Source of the DNA: Vannielia sp.
GTDB lineage: Bacteria > Pseudomonadota > Alphaproteobacteria > Rhodobacterales > Rhodobacteraceae
Direction of reading: 5' to 3'
NCBI RefSeq assembly: GCF_029212645.1
Contig: NZ_JARGND010000004.1
Span: 36,169-93,047 of the forward strand
Length of the DNA stretch: 56,879 nt
Below the pieces are notes generated by a model. The model made no database searches. It was not told where the DNA came from and saw only the letters and a list, made by a program, of their open reading frames with translations. The translations under genes and the position numbers were made by a program. The stretch's first letter is position 1, and every line of letters starts with the position of its first letter. Below, piece by piece: positions 1 to 10,428 of the stretch.

Positions 1-1433
1 ATCGGGTGGTAATTGCCGGTGCCGTAGTGGGTGTAGGTGACCAGTTCGCGGCCCTCGCGGCGCACCACGGTGCTGATTTTGGCGTGGGTTTTGTAGTGCA
101 TGAAGCCATACACCACGTGCGCGCCGGAGCGCTCCAGCCTGCGGCTTTGGCGGATGTTGGCGGCCTCGTCAAAACGCGCCTTCAGCTCGACCAGCGCGGT
201 GACGGATTTGCCGTCTTCCGCCGCTTCGCACAGCGCCTCCACAATCGGGCTGCGCTTGGAGGTGCGATAGAGGGTTTGCTTGATCGCGACGACATCCGGA
301 TCACGCGCCGCCTGCTGAAGAAAGCGCACCACCATATCGAAGGTTTCATAGGGGTGATGCAGCAGCATGTCTTTTTGCTGGATGGCGGCAAACATATCGC
401 CATCGTGGTCTTGTACCCGCTCGGGCACGCGGGGGGTGAAAGAGGGCCAAAGCAGATCGGGGCGACTATCAAGCACCAGCTCCGAAAGATCGGCGACGCC
501 TAAAACACCATCGGTTTCAATGACTTCCGCATCGCCGACTTCCAGCTCTTCCATGATGAGCGCGCGCAGGGCCTTGGGGGCGGCGGCAGACATATTAAGG
601 CGCACAACCTCGCCACGGCGGCGGCGTTTCAGGGCGGTTTCAAACTCGCGCACGAGGTCTTCGGCCTCTTCCTCAAGCTCAAGGTCACTGTCGCGCAACA
701 CCCGGAAGGTGCAGCTTCCCTTCTCCTCATAGCCGGGGAAGAGAGAGCCGATGTTGAGGCGCAGCAGCAACTCAAGCGGCAGGAACCGATGCTCGCCTTC
801 CTCGGCGGGCAGGGCCACGAACCGCTCGATCTGGTGGGGCACCGGGAGGATGGCGTTCAGCTTGCGATCATTCGCGCGGGAGGTGAGCTGGAGGGCGAGG
901 CAAAAGCCGCCGTTGGCGATAAAGGGAAAGGGGTGCGCGGGATCAATCGCCAGCGGCGAGAGCACCGGGAAGACCGAGGTGAGGAAATAATCGGCGAGAT
1001 AGCTGTGATCGGCTTCGGTGAGCTGCTCGGTGGAGAGCAGGTGGATTTTTTCGCGGTCCATCTCCTGGCGCAGGTTTTTCCAGGTTTCCTGCTGACGAGC
1101 GATCAGCTTGCGCGCATCGGCGTTGATCAGCACCAGTTGCTCTGCCGGGGTCAGCCCATCGGCGGCGGGGGTGGTGATGCCCTCCTTTGCCAACTCGCGC
1201 AGGCCCGCAACTCGGACGGTGTAAAACTCATCCAGATTGGTGGCGGAGATCGACACAAAGCGCAGCCGCTCCAGCAGCGGCACGCGGGTGTTTTCAGCCT
1301 CTTCCAGCACCCGCCAATTGAAGCCCAGCCACGAAAGCTCACGGTTGTGAAAACGCCGCGCGCCAGCGGTTTCTTCGGGCGGTAGCACAACGGGTTCGGG
1401 GTAGGGGGCGGCGAGAAAATCGGACTGGGTCAT
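1..1433 (-). CDS. ppk1: Polyphosphate kinase 1 (PPK1), 3'-truncated by window edge
   Basis: PPK1 reversibly transfers the gamma-phosphate of ATP to polyphosphate. The minus frame stays open from the ATG at 1431-1433 to the window edge, giving about 477 residues of the usual ~720. The N-terminal stretch [19 protein letters not shown] and the downstream [17 protein letters not shown] are PPK1 signatures. KTHAKIS near the edge holds the histidine that is autophosphorylated in E. coli PPK (family knowledge). The C-terminal phospholipase-D-like half lies outside the window. An in-frame ATG at 1443-1445 is an alternative start; neither has a strong Shine-Dalgarno. The gene follows hdaA on the same strand after a short gap, as in other Rhodobacteraceae. 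Confidence 0.95.
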   Translation of the reverse strand, partial: MTQSDFLAAPYPEPVVLPPEETAGARRFHNRELSWLGFNWRVLEEAENTRVPLLERLRFVSISATNLDEFYTVRVAGLRELAKEGITTPAADGLTPAEQLVLINADARKLIARQQETWKNLRQEMDREKIHLLSTEQLTEADHSYLADYFLTSVFPVLSPLAIDPAHPFPFIANGGFCLALQLTSRANDRKLNAILPVPHQIERFVALPAEEGEHRFLPLELLLRLNIGSLFPGYEEKGSCTFRVLRDSDLELEEEAEDLVREFETALKRRRRGEVVRLNMSAAAPKALRALIMEELEVGDAEVIETDGVLGVADLSELVLDSRPDLLWPSFTPRVPERVQDHDGDMFAAIQQKDMLLHHPYETFDMVVRFLQQAARDPDVVAIKQTLYRTSKRSPIVEALCEAAEDGKSVTALVELKARFDEAANIRQSRRLERSGAHVVYGFMHYKTHAKISTVVRREGRELVTYTHYGTGNYHP

Positions 1434-1484
1434 GGGGGCAATCATCGGGCTTGTCTGTCACGGGGGTGTGACAGTTTGAGCCCC

Positions 1485-2144
1485 TTAATTGCCTGAAAAC
1501 TCCGGCTGTTCCAAGACCTCCGCTGCCAACCCGCGCGACAGGCGGTGCCCGGTGGCAAGCTGATGCCGATCAAGCGCAGCCACCAGCGCCTGTGCGGCCT
1601 GCGCCGAACGCTCCATCCGGGTCACGAGATAGCTGAGCAGTTCAGACGAAGGATCAAGCTGGCGATCGGTGAAATGCTTCAGCAAGAGGGCCATCAACAG
1701 CTCATCATCGGGTTCGCCAAGGCTGGCGCGGGTGGTGGCGGCAAGGCGCGTGGCCAGATCGGGGAGGGTGGGGGTGAGCGGGTCTTGTGCCGTCATCAAC
1801 AGGGGCGTGCCGGGCGCGGCGAAGCGATTGAGCGTGTGAAACAGCGCCTCTTCGGTCTCGGGATTGCCCATGAAGCGGTGAATGTCTTCCAGCACCAGCG
1901 GGGTGGAGGGCACCGGCGGCGGGGTGACGCTGTGGGCGGTTTCGGCACCGGTTTCAACCGCCCAGACAGAGGCAAGGTGGCTCTTGCCAGAGCCTTTTGG
2001 CCCTGTCAGCAGTAGCCGCGCCTCTGGCCAGCCGAGCCAATCATCAATCAGGCGGGTGGCAGCGAGATTGGTGGCGCAGACGAAAAAATCATCGCGCCCG
2101 GTGGCTTCGATCACCGGGAGGTCGAGGGGGATCTGACGCGCCAT
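1485..2144 (-). CDS. hdaA: DnaA-related regulatory inactivation protein HdaA (Hda family)
   Basis: A 219-residue AAA+ ATPase module related to DnaA but lacking its C-terminal DNA-binding domain. It carries a Walker A motif (GPKGSGKSH, about residues 48-56) and a Walker B-like VLEDIHRF near residue 90. In Caulobacter, HdaA works with the DNA clamp to stimulate DnaA-ATP hydrolysis and prevent over-initiation; that role is inferred here from family and size. The gene starts 3 bases after the stop of the AI-2E permease gene and precedes ppk1, so the three are probably co-transcribed. The length fits alphaproteobacterial Hda proteins. Confidence 0.88.
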   Translation of the reverse strand: MARQIPLDLPVIEATGRDDFFVCATNLAATRLIDDWLGWPEARLLLTGPKGSGKSHLASVWAVETGAETAHSVTPPPVPSTPLVLEDIHRFMGNPETEEALFHTLNRFAAPGTPLLMTAQDPLTPTLPDLATRLAATTRASLGEPDDELLMALLLKHFTDRQLDPSSELLSYLVTRMERSAQAAQALVAALDRHQLATGHRLSRGLAAEVLEQPEFSGN

Positions 2145-2147
2145 CTG

Positions 2148-3269
2148 TTAGCTTTCGTCGCGAACTTCTTGGGTTTTGTCGGTGGCGACCTTGGCGGCTG
2201 TGGCCACGGTTGGGTTTGCGTCGGTGCCCTGATAGAGTCGCCCCTCCTTATACTCGGCGAGGCCAAAGCGGGCGACCACACCGAGCGCGGCGGCAACCGG
2301 GACGGCGACGAGCATGCCGGTGAAGCCAAAGAGCGTGCCAAAGGCCGAAAGAGCGAAGATCAGCCAAACCGGGTGCAAGCCAACGGAATCGCCGACCAGT
2401 TTTGGCGTGAGGATATTGCCCTCAAGGAACTGGCCGGTGAAAAAGATCGCGGCCACGGCTCCGATCCAGGCCCATTCTCCCCAGAACTGGAACAGCGCCA
2501 GGCCGATAGCGAGCGCCCCGCCGACCAGGGCGCCGACGTAAGGGATGAATGTGAGCGCCCCGGCGATAGCGCCGACGACGAGGCCAAAGTTGAGGCCAAC
2601 CCCCATGAGCGACACCGCGTAAAAAACGCCCAGAAGCAGGCAAACGGTGCCTTGGCCGCGAATGAAGCCGGCAAGGGTGCGGTCAATTTCGGAGGCGAGG
2701 TGGCGGATGGTGGGGGCGTGGTCGCGTGGCAGCAGGTCATCAACCTTGGCGGTCATGCGATCCCAGTCGAGCAGCAGGTAGAAAGCGACGATGGGGACCA
2801 GCACCAGCAGCACCATGACATTGACGATCGACGAGACCGAGCTGACGAGCGATGAAATGAGCTCACCGCCCCGCGATTGGATGGTTTCGCCCAGCGTCCC
2901 AAGGGATTTGGCAATGGTGCTCTCCCCATCCATCAGATCGGGGAAGCGGGTGGTGAGAAAGCTGCGCAAATCAGAAAAGACCTGCGGTGCAGTTTTGAAC
3001 AGAGCGATGCTTTGCTCAACCAGGGAAGGCACCACAAGGAGCGCGGCGAGGGCGAAGATCAGCAGACCGATAAGGGAAATCAAGCTGACCGAAAGGATGC
3101 GGTTGAGCCCTATCGCCTCAAGCCGGTCAGCAACCGGATCGAGGCAGTAGGCGACCGCTCCGCCCAGCACAAAGGGCAGGATCACATCACCCAGCAGGTA
3201 AAGCACGGCGAAGAAGGCCGCCGCTGCGACGCCCCAATATTTCGCCTGATCTCTGACCGGAAGTGACAT
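2148..3269 (-). CDS. AI-2E family transporter (PerM-like permease)
   Basis: A polytopic inner-membrane protein of about 373 residues. It has two N-terminal hydrophobic helices, a long extramembrane segment (about residues 60-140) and a C-terminal block of helices with the motif PYVGALVGGALAIG followed by LVGDSVGLHPVWLIFALSAFG, typical of the AI-2E/PerM (UPF0118) family. The best-known member exports autoinducer-2, but most members have no proven substrate. I chose the start at MSLPVRDQ; an upstream ATG at 3296 would add nine residues. It heads the hdaA-ppk1 gene set. Confidence 0.85.
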   Translation of the reverse strand: MSLPVRDQAKYWGVAAAAFFAVLYLLGDVILPFVLGGAVAYCLDPVADRLEAIGLNRILSVSLISLIGLLIFALAALLVVPSLVEQSIALFKTAPQVFSDLRSFLTTRFPDLMDGESTIAKSLGTLGETIQSRGGELISSLVSSVSSIVNVMVLLVLVPIVAFYLLLDWDRMTAKVDDLLPRDHAPTIRHLASEIDRTLAGFIRGQGTVCLLLGVFYAVSLMGVGLNFGLVVGAIAGALTFIPYVGALVGGALAIGLALFQFWGEWAWIGAVAAIFFTGQFLEGNILTPKLVGDSVGLHPVWLIFALSAFGTLFGFTGMLVAVPVAAALGVVARFGLAEYKEGRLYQGTDANPTVATAAKVATDKTQEVRDES

Positions 3270-3355
3270 GCCGCCCCTTTTTTCCCTTCCTCTCATATTG
3301 CCCGCCGGGCGCGGTCATGCAAGGGGCGGTGGCGCGGGTTGGTCGACCGGGGCGA

Positions 3356-5164
3356 TTACCCGGCGGCGCGCATGGGGGGCATTTCCACCGGGCCATCGGC
3401 GGTGGCTAGCCCCGGCAGCCGCATTTTGCCCGGTTGGCCAAGGCTGAAGGTTTCGACCAAGCTGTTGAGCCGCTGGACATTGCCCGCGAGCAGGGTGTTG
3501 GCGGCGGTGGTCTCTTCAAACATGCCGGCGTTTTGCTGGGTGACAACTTCCAGTTCGGAGATCGCTCCGTTGAGTTCGGTGAGGCCGCGGGACTGATCGG
3601 AGGTTGCCTCGGCAATGTTGCGCAGGCGCTCGGTGATTTTGCCGATGGCGTTTTGGATGCCTGCGAGGGCGGTGCCGGTTTGGTTGACGAGGGTTGCGCC
3701 ACCCGCGATCTCGGCCACGGAATTGGAGATCAAGGTATTGATTTCACTCGCGGCTTGCGAGCTGCGCTGGGCGAGGGCGCGGACCTCGGAGGCGACCACG
3801 GCAAAGCCGCGACCGGCTTCGCCTGCGCGCGCGGCCTCGACCCCGGCGTTCAGGGCGAGCAGATTGGTTTGAAAAGCGATATCGTCGATCACGCCGGTGA
3901 TCTTTTGGATTTCGCGCGAGCTTTCCTCAATCCGGTTCATGGCGTCAACGGCGTTGGCCATGATGACAGTGCCCTCTTCAGCTTCTGAGGAGGTGCTTTC
4001 GGCCAGAGTGCGGGCATCGCTGGAATCCTCGGCGACGGCCTTGATGGTGCGGGTCAATTCACTGAGGGCAGAGGCGATTTGGGCCAGCGTGGTGGCCTGC
4101 CGTTCGGTGCGGATCGACAGATCATTGGCGGAGGAGGAAATTTCGGAGCTTTGTTCCTCGATCGAGGCGGTTTGGTCGATCACCGCCAGCATCGCGTTGC
4201 ACAGGCGTGTTGTGGCGGCGTTGAAATTCTCACCCAGTTCCGAAAACTCCTCTCCCAGTTCTTCGGTGATGCCGGTGGCCAGATCGCCTGCGGCAAGGCG
4301 CTCCAGCGCGGTGCGAAAATGCTCCAGCAGGTGCGCGCGGATGGCATCGTTCTCGGCCCGCTCCGTGGCCTCGCGCGCCTCAGCGTCGGTGCGCATGGCG
4401 GCTTCGGCACGGGCTTGAGCGAGGGCCTCTTGCGCTTGACTGGTGGCCTCGGCGGCAAGAGCGCGCTCTTTTTCGGCCTCGGTGAGGGCGGCGGCTGCGC
4501 GGGCGGCTTCAGCCTCGGCCTTTTGAGCGGATTGCTCGGAGCTGGCAGCGGCGGATTTGCTAAGGGCCAAACGCTCCATTGCCAGCCGCGACAGCGACAG
4601 CCGCTTGTGAATGGCGATCACCAGAACCCCGGCTTCGACGACAACCACGGCCGCATGAAAGGCCGTGCGCCCGACGTTGAACAGGAGGTCGGTAGATGGG
4701 TAAACAAGCGCGGGCAACAGCAGGGTGAAGCCCAAATGGTGCAGCGCGACAGTGCCCGCAGCGATCAACACCGGCTTGATATCGGCCATCGTTACCAGCA
4801 TCGCCAGAGTGACGAAATAGACCATGTGGCTATCAAGTTGCAGCGGGTGCCCGGCCAGAGACGCGGTGAAGGTAATGGCGGTGCCGGTCAGCGCTTGCGC
4901 CACAAGGATGCGCGACAGCACCGCAGAGGCAAGCGGCGCCAGCAAAGCCAGCCCGGCAAAGGCGGCCCCGCCGATTGCCATGACAAGCACGTGCCCGCCG
5001 GTGATCCAGCAGACCATGATCATGAGCAGCGCGGCCCCTACCGTGAGCTTTGAGAGCAGTTTGACCGCTTGCACGCGATCTTCTTCAAGGGGGGTGCTCA
5101 CCGGGGCCACCATTTGATCAGGCTGCAGCATGAAGGGTTCTTTGAGGGCAGTCGCTTCAGACAT
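3356..5164 (-). CDS. Methyl-accepting chemotaxis protein with polytopic membrane N-terminus
   Basis: A signal transducer of about 602 residues. Residues ~35-190 are strongly hydrophobic with roughly six membrane spans and no obvious periplasmic ligand domain. An Ala/Glu-rich coiled coil follows (~190-280), then a HAMP-like segment with AAGDLATGI, then the cytoplasmic signalling domain. The conserved hairpin tip reads [20 protein letters not shown], with [18 protein letters not shown] after it, which binds CheA/CheW. The start at 5164 lies in an ATGATGTCTGA overlap with the upstream 100-residue gene, so translation is probably coupled. The sensed signal may be membrane-associated (inference). 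No che genes are nearby. Confidence 0.9.
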   Translation of the reverse strand: MSEATALKEPFMLQPDQMVAPVSTPLEEDRVQAVKLLSKLTVGAALLMIMVCWITGGHVLVMAIGGAAFAGLALLAPLASAVLSRILVAQALTGTAITFTASLAGHPLQLDSHMVYFVTLAMLVTMADIKPVLIAAGTVALHHLGFTLLLPALVYPSTDLLFNVGRTAFHAAVVVVEAGVLVIAIHKRLSLSRLAMERLALSKSAAASSEQSAQKAEAEAARAAAALTEAEKERALAAEATSQAQEALAQARAEAAMRTDAEAREATERAENDAIRAHLLEHFRTALERLAAGDLATGITEELGEEFSELGENFNAATTRLCNAMLAVIDQTASIEEQSSEISSSANDLSIRTERQATTLAQIASALSELTRTIKAVAEDSSDARTLAESTSSEAEEGTVIMANAVDAMNRIEESSREIQKITGVIDDIAFQTNLLALNAGVEAARAGEAGRGFAVVASEVRALAQRSSQAASEINTLISNSVAEIAGGATLVNQTGTALAGIQNAIGKITERLRNIAEATSDQSRGLTELNGAISELEVVTQQNAGMFEETTAANTLLAGNVQRLNSLVETFSLGQPGKMRLPGLATADGPVEMPPMRAAG

Positions 5165-5459
5165 CATCAACTCCACAGATTGCGGCGAGGGCATTGCCAT
5201 CAAGCACAGCCCAGGCCCCGTGTTTCAGGGCGCGGGTCTCATCGCCGGCGGTGTCCCATGCGGCGAGCAGGGCGAAGGGCGCGCCTGCGGGGCCGATGAT
5301 ATGCCCGCCCGCCGCCTCAACCAGCGCCGGACCATCGGCCCAGGGCGACAGCAGCACCAGCACCGGCCCGGCGCCTGAGGGATGTTGGCCCAGTAGGGCA
5401 AGGGGCGTTACGGCGAGCGGGGCCATGAACGCAAACGCGATGGTCAGGTGGTGCAACAT
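5157..5459 (-). CDS. Small protein translationally coupled to the chemotaxis transducer
   Basis: A 100-residue protein I cannot assign to a family. It has one N-terminal hydrophobic segment (about residues 5-25) followed by a soluble Ala/Gly-rich part ending [17 protein letters not shown]. Its TGA stop overlaps the ATG of the downstream chemotaxis gene, so the two are almost certainly one transcription unit. No clear Shine-Dalgarno precedes the ATG at 5459; an internal ATG at 5426 is an alternative. It may be an accessory factor of the transducer, which is inference from position only. Confidence 0.6.
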   Translation of the reverse strand: MLHHLTIAFAFMAPLAVTPLALLGQHPSGAGPVLVLLSPWADGPALVEAAGGHIIGPAGAPFALLAAWDTAGDETRALKHGAWAVLDGNALAAICGVDDV

Positions 5460-5871
5460 GTGGCGAAGCGCCCTTTTTTGGCACAGGGTTGACCACCCTT
5501 CTACGAACGGCGCCTTTCTACCTCCTTAACGCCGCTCGGTTTTCTGCCCCGCGGCGTGAATAACCTGTGAAAGCTGCGGTGTGGCGCTTTCCTATGGCGG
5601 TGCGGGCCCCCAAGCTCACCAGATAGCGCAATGGGCCAGCAGAGGAGCGCAGACCGATGACTCGATTCGTGAAACTCAGCACCGTGTTGGGCCAACCGCC
5701 GCGCCCAACCCCTGCAAATCCGCCCTCAGCCGAGGCCCCGCGCGAGCGGCCAGAGGGCAAGGCCCCGCCGCCATCCCCGGACCAGCGCCGCTGGGTGGGC
5801 TAAATCTTGTGAGCGGCGGCGTGATGGGCTAGAGGCTCAAGGCATAAATTCATGCCCCGAGGGACCCATCC
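5460..5871. other. Intergenic region between the chemotaxis operon and proS
   Basis: Apart from the possible 48-codon gene at 5657-5803, no convincing gene, tRNA or terminator is visible. It must hold the divergent promoters for the minus-strand chemotaxis operon and for proS. GAGGGAC about six bases before the proS ATG serves as its ribosome-binding site. Confidence 0.5.
5657..5803 (+). CDS. Possible 48-residue proline-rich small protein
   Basis: An ATG preceded by GAGGAGCG about eight bases upstream opens a 48-codon frame ending in TAA. The product begins MTRFVKLSTVLGQ and is then Pro/Ala/Arg-rich, ending DQRRWVG. It resembles no family I recognise. The good ribosome-binding site and its isolated place before proS are the only support. 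The downstream amino-acid bias could also come from high GC content. Confidence 0.3.
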   Translation: MTRFVKLSTVLGQPPRPTPANPPSAEAPRERPEGKAPPPSPDQRRWVG

Positions 5872-7212
5872 ATGCGCCTGAGCCGCTACTTCCTGCCTGT
5901 TCTCAAGGAAACCCCTGCCGACGCGCAGATTGCTTCGCACCGTTACATGCTGCGTGCCGGAATGGTGCGCCAACAGGCCGCCGGGATTTATTCGTGGCTG
6001 CCGCTGGGCTTCAAGGTGCTGAAGCGCATCGAGCAGATCGTGCATGAGGAGCAGCAGCGCGCGGGCCATATCCCGATGCTGATGCCCACCGTGCAACCGG
6101 CTGATCTGTGGAAGGAAAGCGGGCGCTATGATGCTTACGGCCCCGAGATGCTGCGCATCCGCGACCGCCACGAGCGGGACATGCTTTACGGCCCCACCAA
6201 CGAGGAGATGATCACCGACATCTTCCGCGCTCATGTGGCCAGCTACAAAAGCCTGCCGATGACGCTTTACCACATCCAGTGGAAATTCCGCGACGAGATC
6301 CGCCCGCGCTTTGGCGTGATGCGGGGGCGCGAGTTTTACATGAAGGACGGCTACAACTTTGACCTCACGAAGGAAGATGCGCTGCACGCCTATAACCGCC
6401 ACATGGTGAGCTACCTGCGCACCTATGAGCGGATGGGGCTGACGGCGATCCCGATGCGGGCTGACAGCGGCCCGATTGGCGGCGATGACACCCATGAGTT
6501 CCTCGTGCTGGCCGAGACCGGCGAGAGCGATGTGTTCTTTGATGCAGGCGTCACCGATCTGAAGCTGGGCGACCGGGAGGTTGATTATGATGACGTGGCG
6601 CAGGTGAAGGGGATTTGTGACGAGTTTACAAGCCTTTACGCCCGCACCGACGAAACCCATGACGAAGCGCTTTATTCCGGCATCCCCGAGGATCGCCGCC
6701 GCCAGGGCAAGGGCATTGAAGTGGGGCAGATCTTTTACTTTGGCACCAAGTATTCGGAGCCGATGGGGGCCACCGTGCAAGGCCCGGATGGCAAGCCGGT
6801 GCCGGTGCATATGGGCAGCCACGGCATTGGGGTGAGCCGCCTTGTGGGCGCGATCATCGAGGCCAGCCATGACGATAAGGGCATCATCTGGCCCGAGGGG
6901 GTAACGCCGTTTCACGCCGGGATCGTCAACATGCGGGTGGGCGACGAGGCCTGTGACCGGGCCGCCGAGGCGCTTTACGGCACCATGAAAACCCTCGGCA
7001 TGGACCCGCTTTACGACGACACCGACGAGCGTGCAGGCGCGAAATTTGCCACCCAAGACCTGATCGGCCTGCCGTGGCGCATCACCGTGGGGCCGCGGGG
7101 GCTGAAGAACGGCGTGGTTGAGCTGACCAACCGGCGCACCGGCGAGAGTGAGGAGCTGTCTCCCGAAGCGGCGCTTGCCAAGCTGGCCGCAGCCTATGAG
7201 GGGAAGCGCTAG
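5872..7212 (+). CDS. proS: Prolyl-tRNA synthetase, short alphaproteobacterial type
   Basis: Charges tRNA-Pro in the cytosol. At 446 residues it is the compact bacterial form without the full INS editing domain found in E. coli ProS (~570 residues). Class II motifs are present: motif 2 around [20 protein letters not shown], and motif 3 near the end in [16 protein letters not shown]. The anticodon-binding domain follows from about residue 340. The start [15 protein letters not shown] matches the family N-terminus and has a GAGGGA ribosome-binding site. It stands alone, with a ~330-base gap before lolC. Confidence 0.97.
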   Translation: MRLSRYFLPVLKETPADAQIASHRYMLRAGMVRQQAAGIYSWLPLGFKVLKRIEQIVHEEQQRAGHIPMLMPTVQPADLWKESGRYDAYGPEMLRIRDRHERDMLYGPTNEEMITDIFRAHVASYKSLPMTLYHIQWKFRDEIRPRFGVMRGREFYMKDGYNFDLTKEDALHAYNRHMVSYLRTYERMGLTAIPMRADSGPIGGDDTHEFLVLAETGESDVFFDAGVTDLKLGDREVDYDDVAQVKGICDEFTSLYARTDETHDEALYSGIPEDRRRQGKGIEVGQIFYFGTKYSEPMGATVQGPDGKPVPVHMGSHGIGVSRLVGAIIEASHDDKGIIWPEGVTPFHAGIVNMRVGDEACDRAAEALYGTMKTLGMDPLYDDTDERAGAKFATQDLIGLPWRITVGPRGLKNGVVELTNRRTGESEELSPEAALAKLAAAYEGKR

Positions 7213-7543
7213 GGCGTGACCCCGCCGCAGGGCCTTGTGGGAGGGGGGCGTGAGCTTGATGGTTGGCACGCAAGGCGGCTGCGTAGCACCGGCGGGTCGC
7301 TTGGGGCCGAGCAGCGCGTCATCAACCAGTGCGAGCGGGGGGTCGTGCGGGACCGCTACACGCCCACCAGCCCCGGAAAGCCCACGGGTCGCGGGCGGCG
7401 GATGACTCCTGCAAAACCGGCTGGAAGGTAGGCGACCCCGCGAGAGCGCCGGCAAACACTGATCGGTGACAGGGCGGTTTGAGCGCTTGACCTCCCGCGC
7501 ATCCCTCCGCATCTTCCCGCGCAAACAGGCAGGAGGCCCCATC
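7213..7543. other. Intergenic region between proS and lolC/E
   Basis: About 330 bases of GC-rich sequence with no credible gene on either strand. An open frame on the minus strand crosses it but continues antisense through proS and looks like a composition artefact. The AGGAGG at 7531-7536 is the lolC ribosome-binding site and fixes its start seven bases later. No clear terminator was found for proS. Confidence 0.5.
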
Positions 7544-8839
7544 GTGGCCAAAACAGCAGGCAAAACAGCCCCATTCTCACGCTTTGAGTGGATGCTCGCG
7601 TGGCGCTACATGCGCTCGCAGCGCTCCGAGGGCGGGGTGAGCATTTTGACGTGGATCGCGCTGGGTGGGATCACGCTGGCGGTGTTTGCGCTGATCGTGG
7701 TGATGGCGGTGCGCTCGGGCTTTCGCACAGACTTTGTAGACACGATCATTGGTGCGAATGCCCATACCTCGGTGCGCTCCTCGGTTTATGTGGATGAACG
7801 CGGCGCAACCACCCGCGCGATCCCCGATTACGAGGCATGGGTGGAACGGCTGAGCGCGGTTCCGGGTGTCACCACTGTGGCCCCGCTGGTGAAGGGGCAG
7901 GTGCTGGCCAACCTGCGCAGCGCCAATGCGGGGGTTGAGGTGTTTGGCATCCGCCATGATGACCTGTTGAACCTGCCGCGCATTGCCGAGCCCGAGCAGC
8001 AAATGGGCGATATCTCGCGCTTTGACGAGGGCGTCGCGATCGGCTGGGGCGTGGCCTCTGAGCTTGGCGCATCGGTGGGAGACAGGATCAAGATCATCAA
8101 CCCCAATGGCACCCGTTCGCCGCTGGGGGTAACGCCACGGGTGAACGCCTATGAGGTGGTGTATATCTTCCAGGCCGGGCGCTATGACATTGATCGCACA
8201 CGGGTTTACCTGCCGTTCAGCGAGGCGCAGAGCTTTTTCAACTATGATGGAGCGGCCAGCGAAATAGAGGTGATGGTTGATACCCCCGAAGAGATTGAAA
8301 CCTGGGATGTGCCGCTGCTGCGTGCGGCGGGTGACCGGGCCATCCTGTGGAGCTGGAAGGACGCCTGGGGCAGCTTTTTGCGCGCGCTGGTGATCGAGGA
8401 CATCATGATGATCATCATCATGTCGATCCTCGTGTTGATCGCCTCGCTCAACATCATCTCAGGCCTGATCATGCTGGTGAAAAACAAGGGCCGTGACATT
8501 GGCATCCTGCGCACCATGGGGCTGACGCAGGGCACGATCATGCGGGTGTTTTTCCTCTGTGGGGCGCTGATTGGCACGGTGGCCACGGCGCTTGGCACGC
8601 TGCTTGGCTGCCTCTTTGCGCTCAACGTCAACAATATCGTCGGCTTCATCAACTGGGTGTCGGGGCAGGATGTGTGGGATGCCTCGATCCGGGGGATCTA
8701 CAAGGTGCCGTCAGAGTTGCAGGCGGGGGATGTGATCTTTGCGGTAGGCCTTGCGCTGGCGCTTTCTTGGGGGGCCACGCTGATCCCGGCGCGCCGGGCG
8801 GCAAGGCTCGATCCGGTGGAGGCGCTGCGCTATGAGTGA
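7544..8839 (+). CDS. lolC: Lipoprotein-releasing ABC transporter permease (LolC/LolE family)
   Basis: The inner-membrane permease that extracts mature lipoproteins and hands them to LolA. It has 431 residues if started at the GTG at 7544, preceded at ideal spacing by AGGAGG. A first membrane helix (~residues 25-48) is followed by a large periplasmic domain and three C-terminal helices (from ~280), the FtsX/MacB plan. The cytoplasmic coupling motif is near [18 protein letters not shown]. One protein apparently fills both LolC and LolE roles, as is usual in alphaproteobacteria. Its last eight bases overlap lolD, so the two are translationally coupled. Confidence 0.92.
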   Translation: MAKTAGKTAPFSRFEWMLAWRYMRSQRSEGGVSILTWIALGGITLAVFALIVVMAVRSGFRTDFVDTIIGANAHTSVRSSVYVDERGATTRAIPDYEAWVERLSAVPGVTTVAPLVKGQVLANLRSANAGVEVFGIRHDDLLNLPRIAEPEQQMGDISRFDEGVAIGWGVASELGASVGDRIKIINPNGTRSPLGVTPRVNAYEVVYIFQAGRYDIDRTRVYLPFSEAQSFFNYDGAASEIEVMVDTPEEIETWDVPLLRAAGDRAILWSWKDAWGSFLRALVIEDIMMIIIMSILVLIASLNIISGLIMLVKNKGRDIGILRTMGLTQGTIMRVFFLCGALIGTVATALGTLLGCLFALNVNNIVGFINWVSGQDVWDASIRGIYKVPSELQAGDVIFAVGLALALSWGATLIPARRAARLDPVEALRYE

Positions 8840-9515
8840 GATGGTTTTAAGCCTTGAGGGCGTGTGCAAAACCTACAACGAAGGCAAGCCAAACGAGGTG
8901 CGCGTGCTCGACGGCGCGGCGCTGGATTTGCCGCGCGGCGAGGTGGTGGCCCTGGTTGCGCCCTCGGGATCGGGGAAATCAACGCTGCTGCATATCGCCG
9001 GGCTGCTGGACACACCAACAGCGGGCACCGTGCGCCTGATGGGCGAGGATATGACCCACGCCAGCGACGATAAACGCACCGCCGCCCGCCGCGCCGAGGT
9101 GGGATTTATATATCAATTCCATCACCTTATGCCCGAGTTCAGCGCCGTGGAGAACATCGTGCTGCCCCAGCTTGCCAATGCTGTGAGCGCCAGGGCCGCA
9201 GAGGCACGCGCGCAGGATTTGCTGGCGTTGGTGGGGCTTTCGCAACGGGCCAGTCACCGCCCGGCAGAGCTTTCGGGCGGGGAGCAGCAGCGGGTGGCGT
9301 TTTGCCGGGCTTTGGCCAATGGGCCTGCGCTTTTGCTCGCCGATGAGCCGACCGGCAACCTTGATCCGGCCACCTCTGACACGGTGTTCGAGGCGTTGAT
9401 GGGGCTGGTGCGCGAGACCGGGCTTTCAGCGCTGATCGCCACCCATAACCTTGAGCTGGCCTCGCGGATGGACCGGACCTTGCGGCTGGACGAAGGGGTG
9501 GTTGTGCCGGGGTAA
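8832..9515 (+). CDS. lolD: Lipoprotein-releasing ABC transporter ATPase LolD
   Basis: A 227-residue ABC ATPase that energises lipoprotein release. Walker A is APSGSGKST (~residues 39-47), the signature is [15 protein letters not shown] and Walker B is [12 protein letters not shown]. The first Walker A residue is Ala instead of the usual Gly, which is tolerated in many LolD proteins. The ATG overlaps the end of the permease gene by eight bases. It ends only two bases from the convergent DMT gene, leaving no room for a classical terminator. Confidence 0.95.
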   Translation: MSEMVLSLEGVCKTYNEGKPNEVRVLDGAALDLPRGEVVALVAPSGSGKSTLLHIAGLLDTPTAGTVRLMGEDMTHASDDKRTAARRAEVGFIYQFHHLMPEFSAVENIVLPQLANAVSARAAEARAQDLLALVGLSQRASHRPAELSGGEQQRVAFCRALANGPALLLADEPTGNLDPATSDTVFEALMGLVRETGLSALIATHNLELASRMDRTLRLDEGVVVPG

Positions 9516-9517
9516 GG

Positions 9518-9958
9518 CTAGCCTTTCAGCACCAGAACGGTGCCCAATGCCATTAGCCCAATCCCGCCCACGCGCGACAGCGAAAGCGCCACTTCCCGTG
9601 CGCCAAACAGGCCGAAATGATCAATCACCGCGAAGGAGATCATCTGCCCCAAAAGCACGAAAACCACAGCGTTTCCAACGCCAAAGCTGGGGGCGACCCA
9701 GGTGATCGAGAGCACGTAGAAGGCCACGAACAACCCGGCCAGAAACACCTCTTTCGGGGCGGTGGTGAAGCGGTGCAGCGGCGCGGGGCCAGTCACGAGG
9801 GCAGTGACCAAAGCGGCGGTGAAGGCCACGATAAACAGCAATGTTGCCGCAGAGGCCGGGGAGCCGATGTGCCGCCCGAGACCGGCGTTGAGCGCGGCCA
9901 AAACCGGAATGCCCATGCCCGCCGCCAGCATGATGAGGGCTGATGTGGTGGTGCTCAT
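9518..9958 (-). CDS. DMT family transporter, YdcZ/DUF606 type
   Basis: A 146-residue inner-membrane protein with about five hydrophobic spans. The N-terminal half contains GIPVLAALNAGLGRHIGSP and the C-terminal half GNAVVFVLLGQMISFAVIDHFGLFG, both typical of the short YdcZ (DUF606) branch of the drug/metabolite transporter superfamily. Such half-size proteins usually act as dimers. The substrate is unknown. It shares a 4-base ATGA overlap with the upstream membrane protein, so the two are co-translated. Confidence 0.8.
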   Translation of the reverse strand: MSTTTSALIMLAAGMGIPVLAALNAGLGRHIGSPASAATLLFIVAFTAALVTALVTGPAPLHRFTTAPKEVFLAGLFVAFYVLSITWVAPSFGVGNAVVFVLLGQMISFAVIDHFGLFGAREVALSLSRVGGIGLMALGTVLVLKG

Positions 9959-10326
9959 CGCCGTGCCCCCGCATCGGTGACATGCAGCGCGGTGAACAGG
10001 CAGATAAGATCAACTCCTAGAAATATGGCTGCAATAACAAGCGCTTCGCCGTTAAGGTCAGCGCCGGTGTAGCTGGCCACCAGATCGCCCGCATCGCGCA
10101 CCGCCGCGCCGGCAAAGCCCGCCAGATAGACGGCTGCGCCCCCCTTCCACAGCGCCACCAGCATCACCGCCGAAAGACCGACCCCGCGGGCAAAATACGC
10201 CGGGTCATCCAGTGGGATATCCAGCGCGGGCAGGCCGACCGGGCCGCCGAATATCCCCGCGATCACCAGGAGCAGCGCGTATAGGCGCAGCCAGAAGGGC
10301 AGGGTTTTTGCGCGTGATGCGGCCAT
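9955..10326 (-). CDS. Four-helix membrane protein, unknown function
   Basis: A 123-residue protein with four predicted membrane spans (about residues 11-32, 46-62, 66-80 and 92-115). I do not recognise a named family; the layout recalls DUF4345-like small membrane proteins. Its stop overlaps the start of the YdcZ-type transporter by four bases, suggesting a shared role or simply shared transcription. The ATG follows GGAGGACC closely. Confidence 0.65.
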   Translation of the reverse strand: MAASRAKTLPFWLRLYALLLVIAGIFGGPVGLPALDIPLDDPAYFARGVGLSAVMLVALWKGGAAVYLAGFAGAAVRDAGDLVASYTGADLNGEALVIAAIFLGVDLICLFTALHVTDAGARR

Positions 10327-10428
10327 ATACGGTCCTCCGTGGATTTTGCCAGAGCCTATGGGCAGGTTCAGGGGGCCGCAAGATCAGCAAGGTAGTGCAA
10401 AACGTAAAAGAAGCCTTTACCGGGCCGC

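Noticed and set aside
5800-7563. Long minus-strand frame antisense to proS
   Set aside because: It covers proS and the following gap; proS has full synthetase motifs on the plus strand, and GC-rich third positions create such antisense frames.
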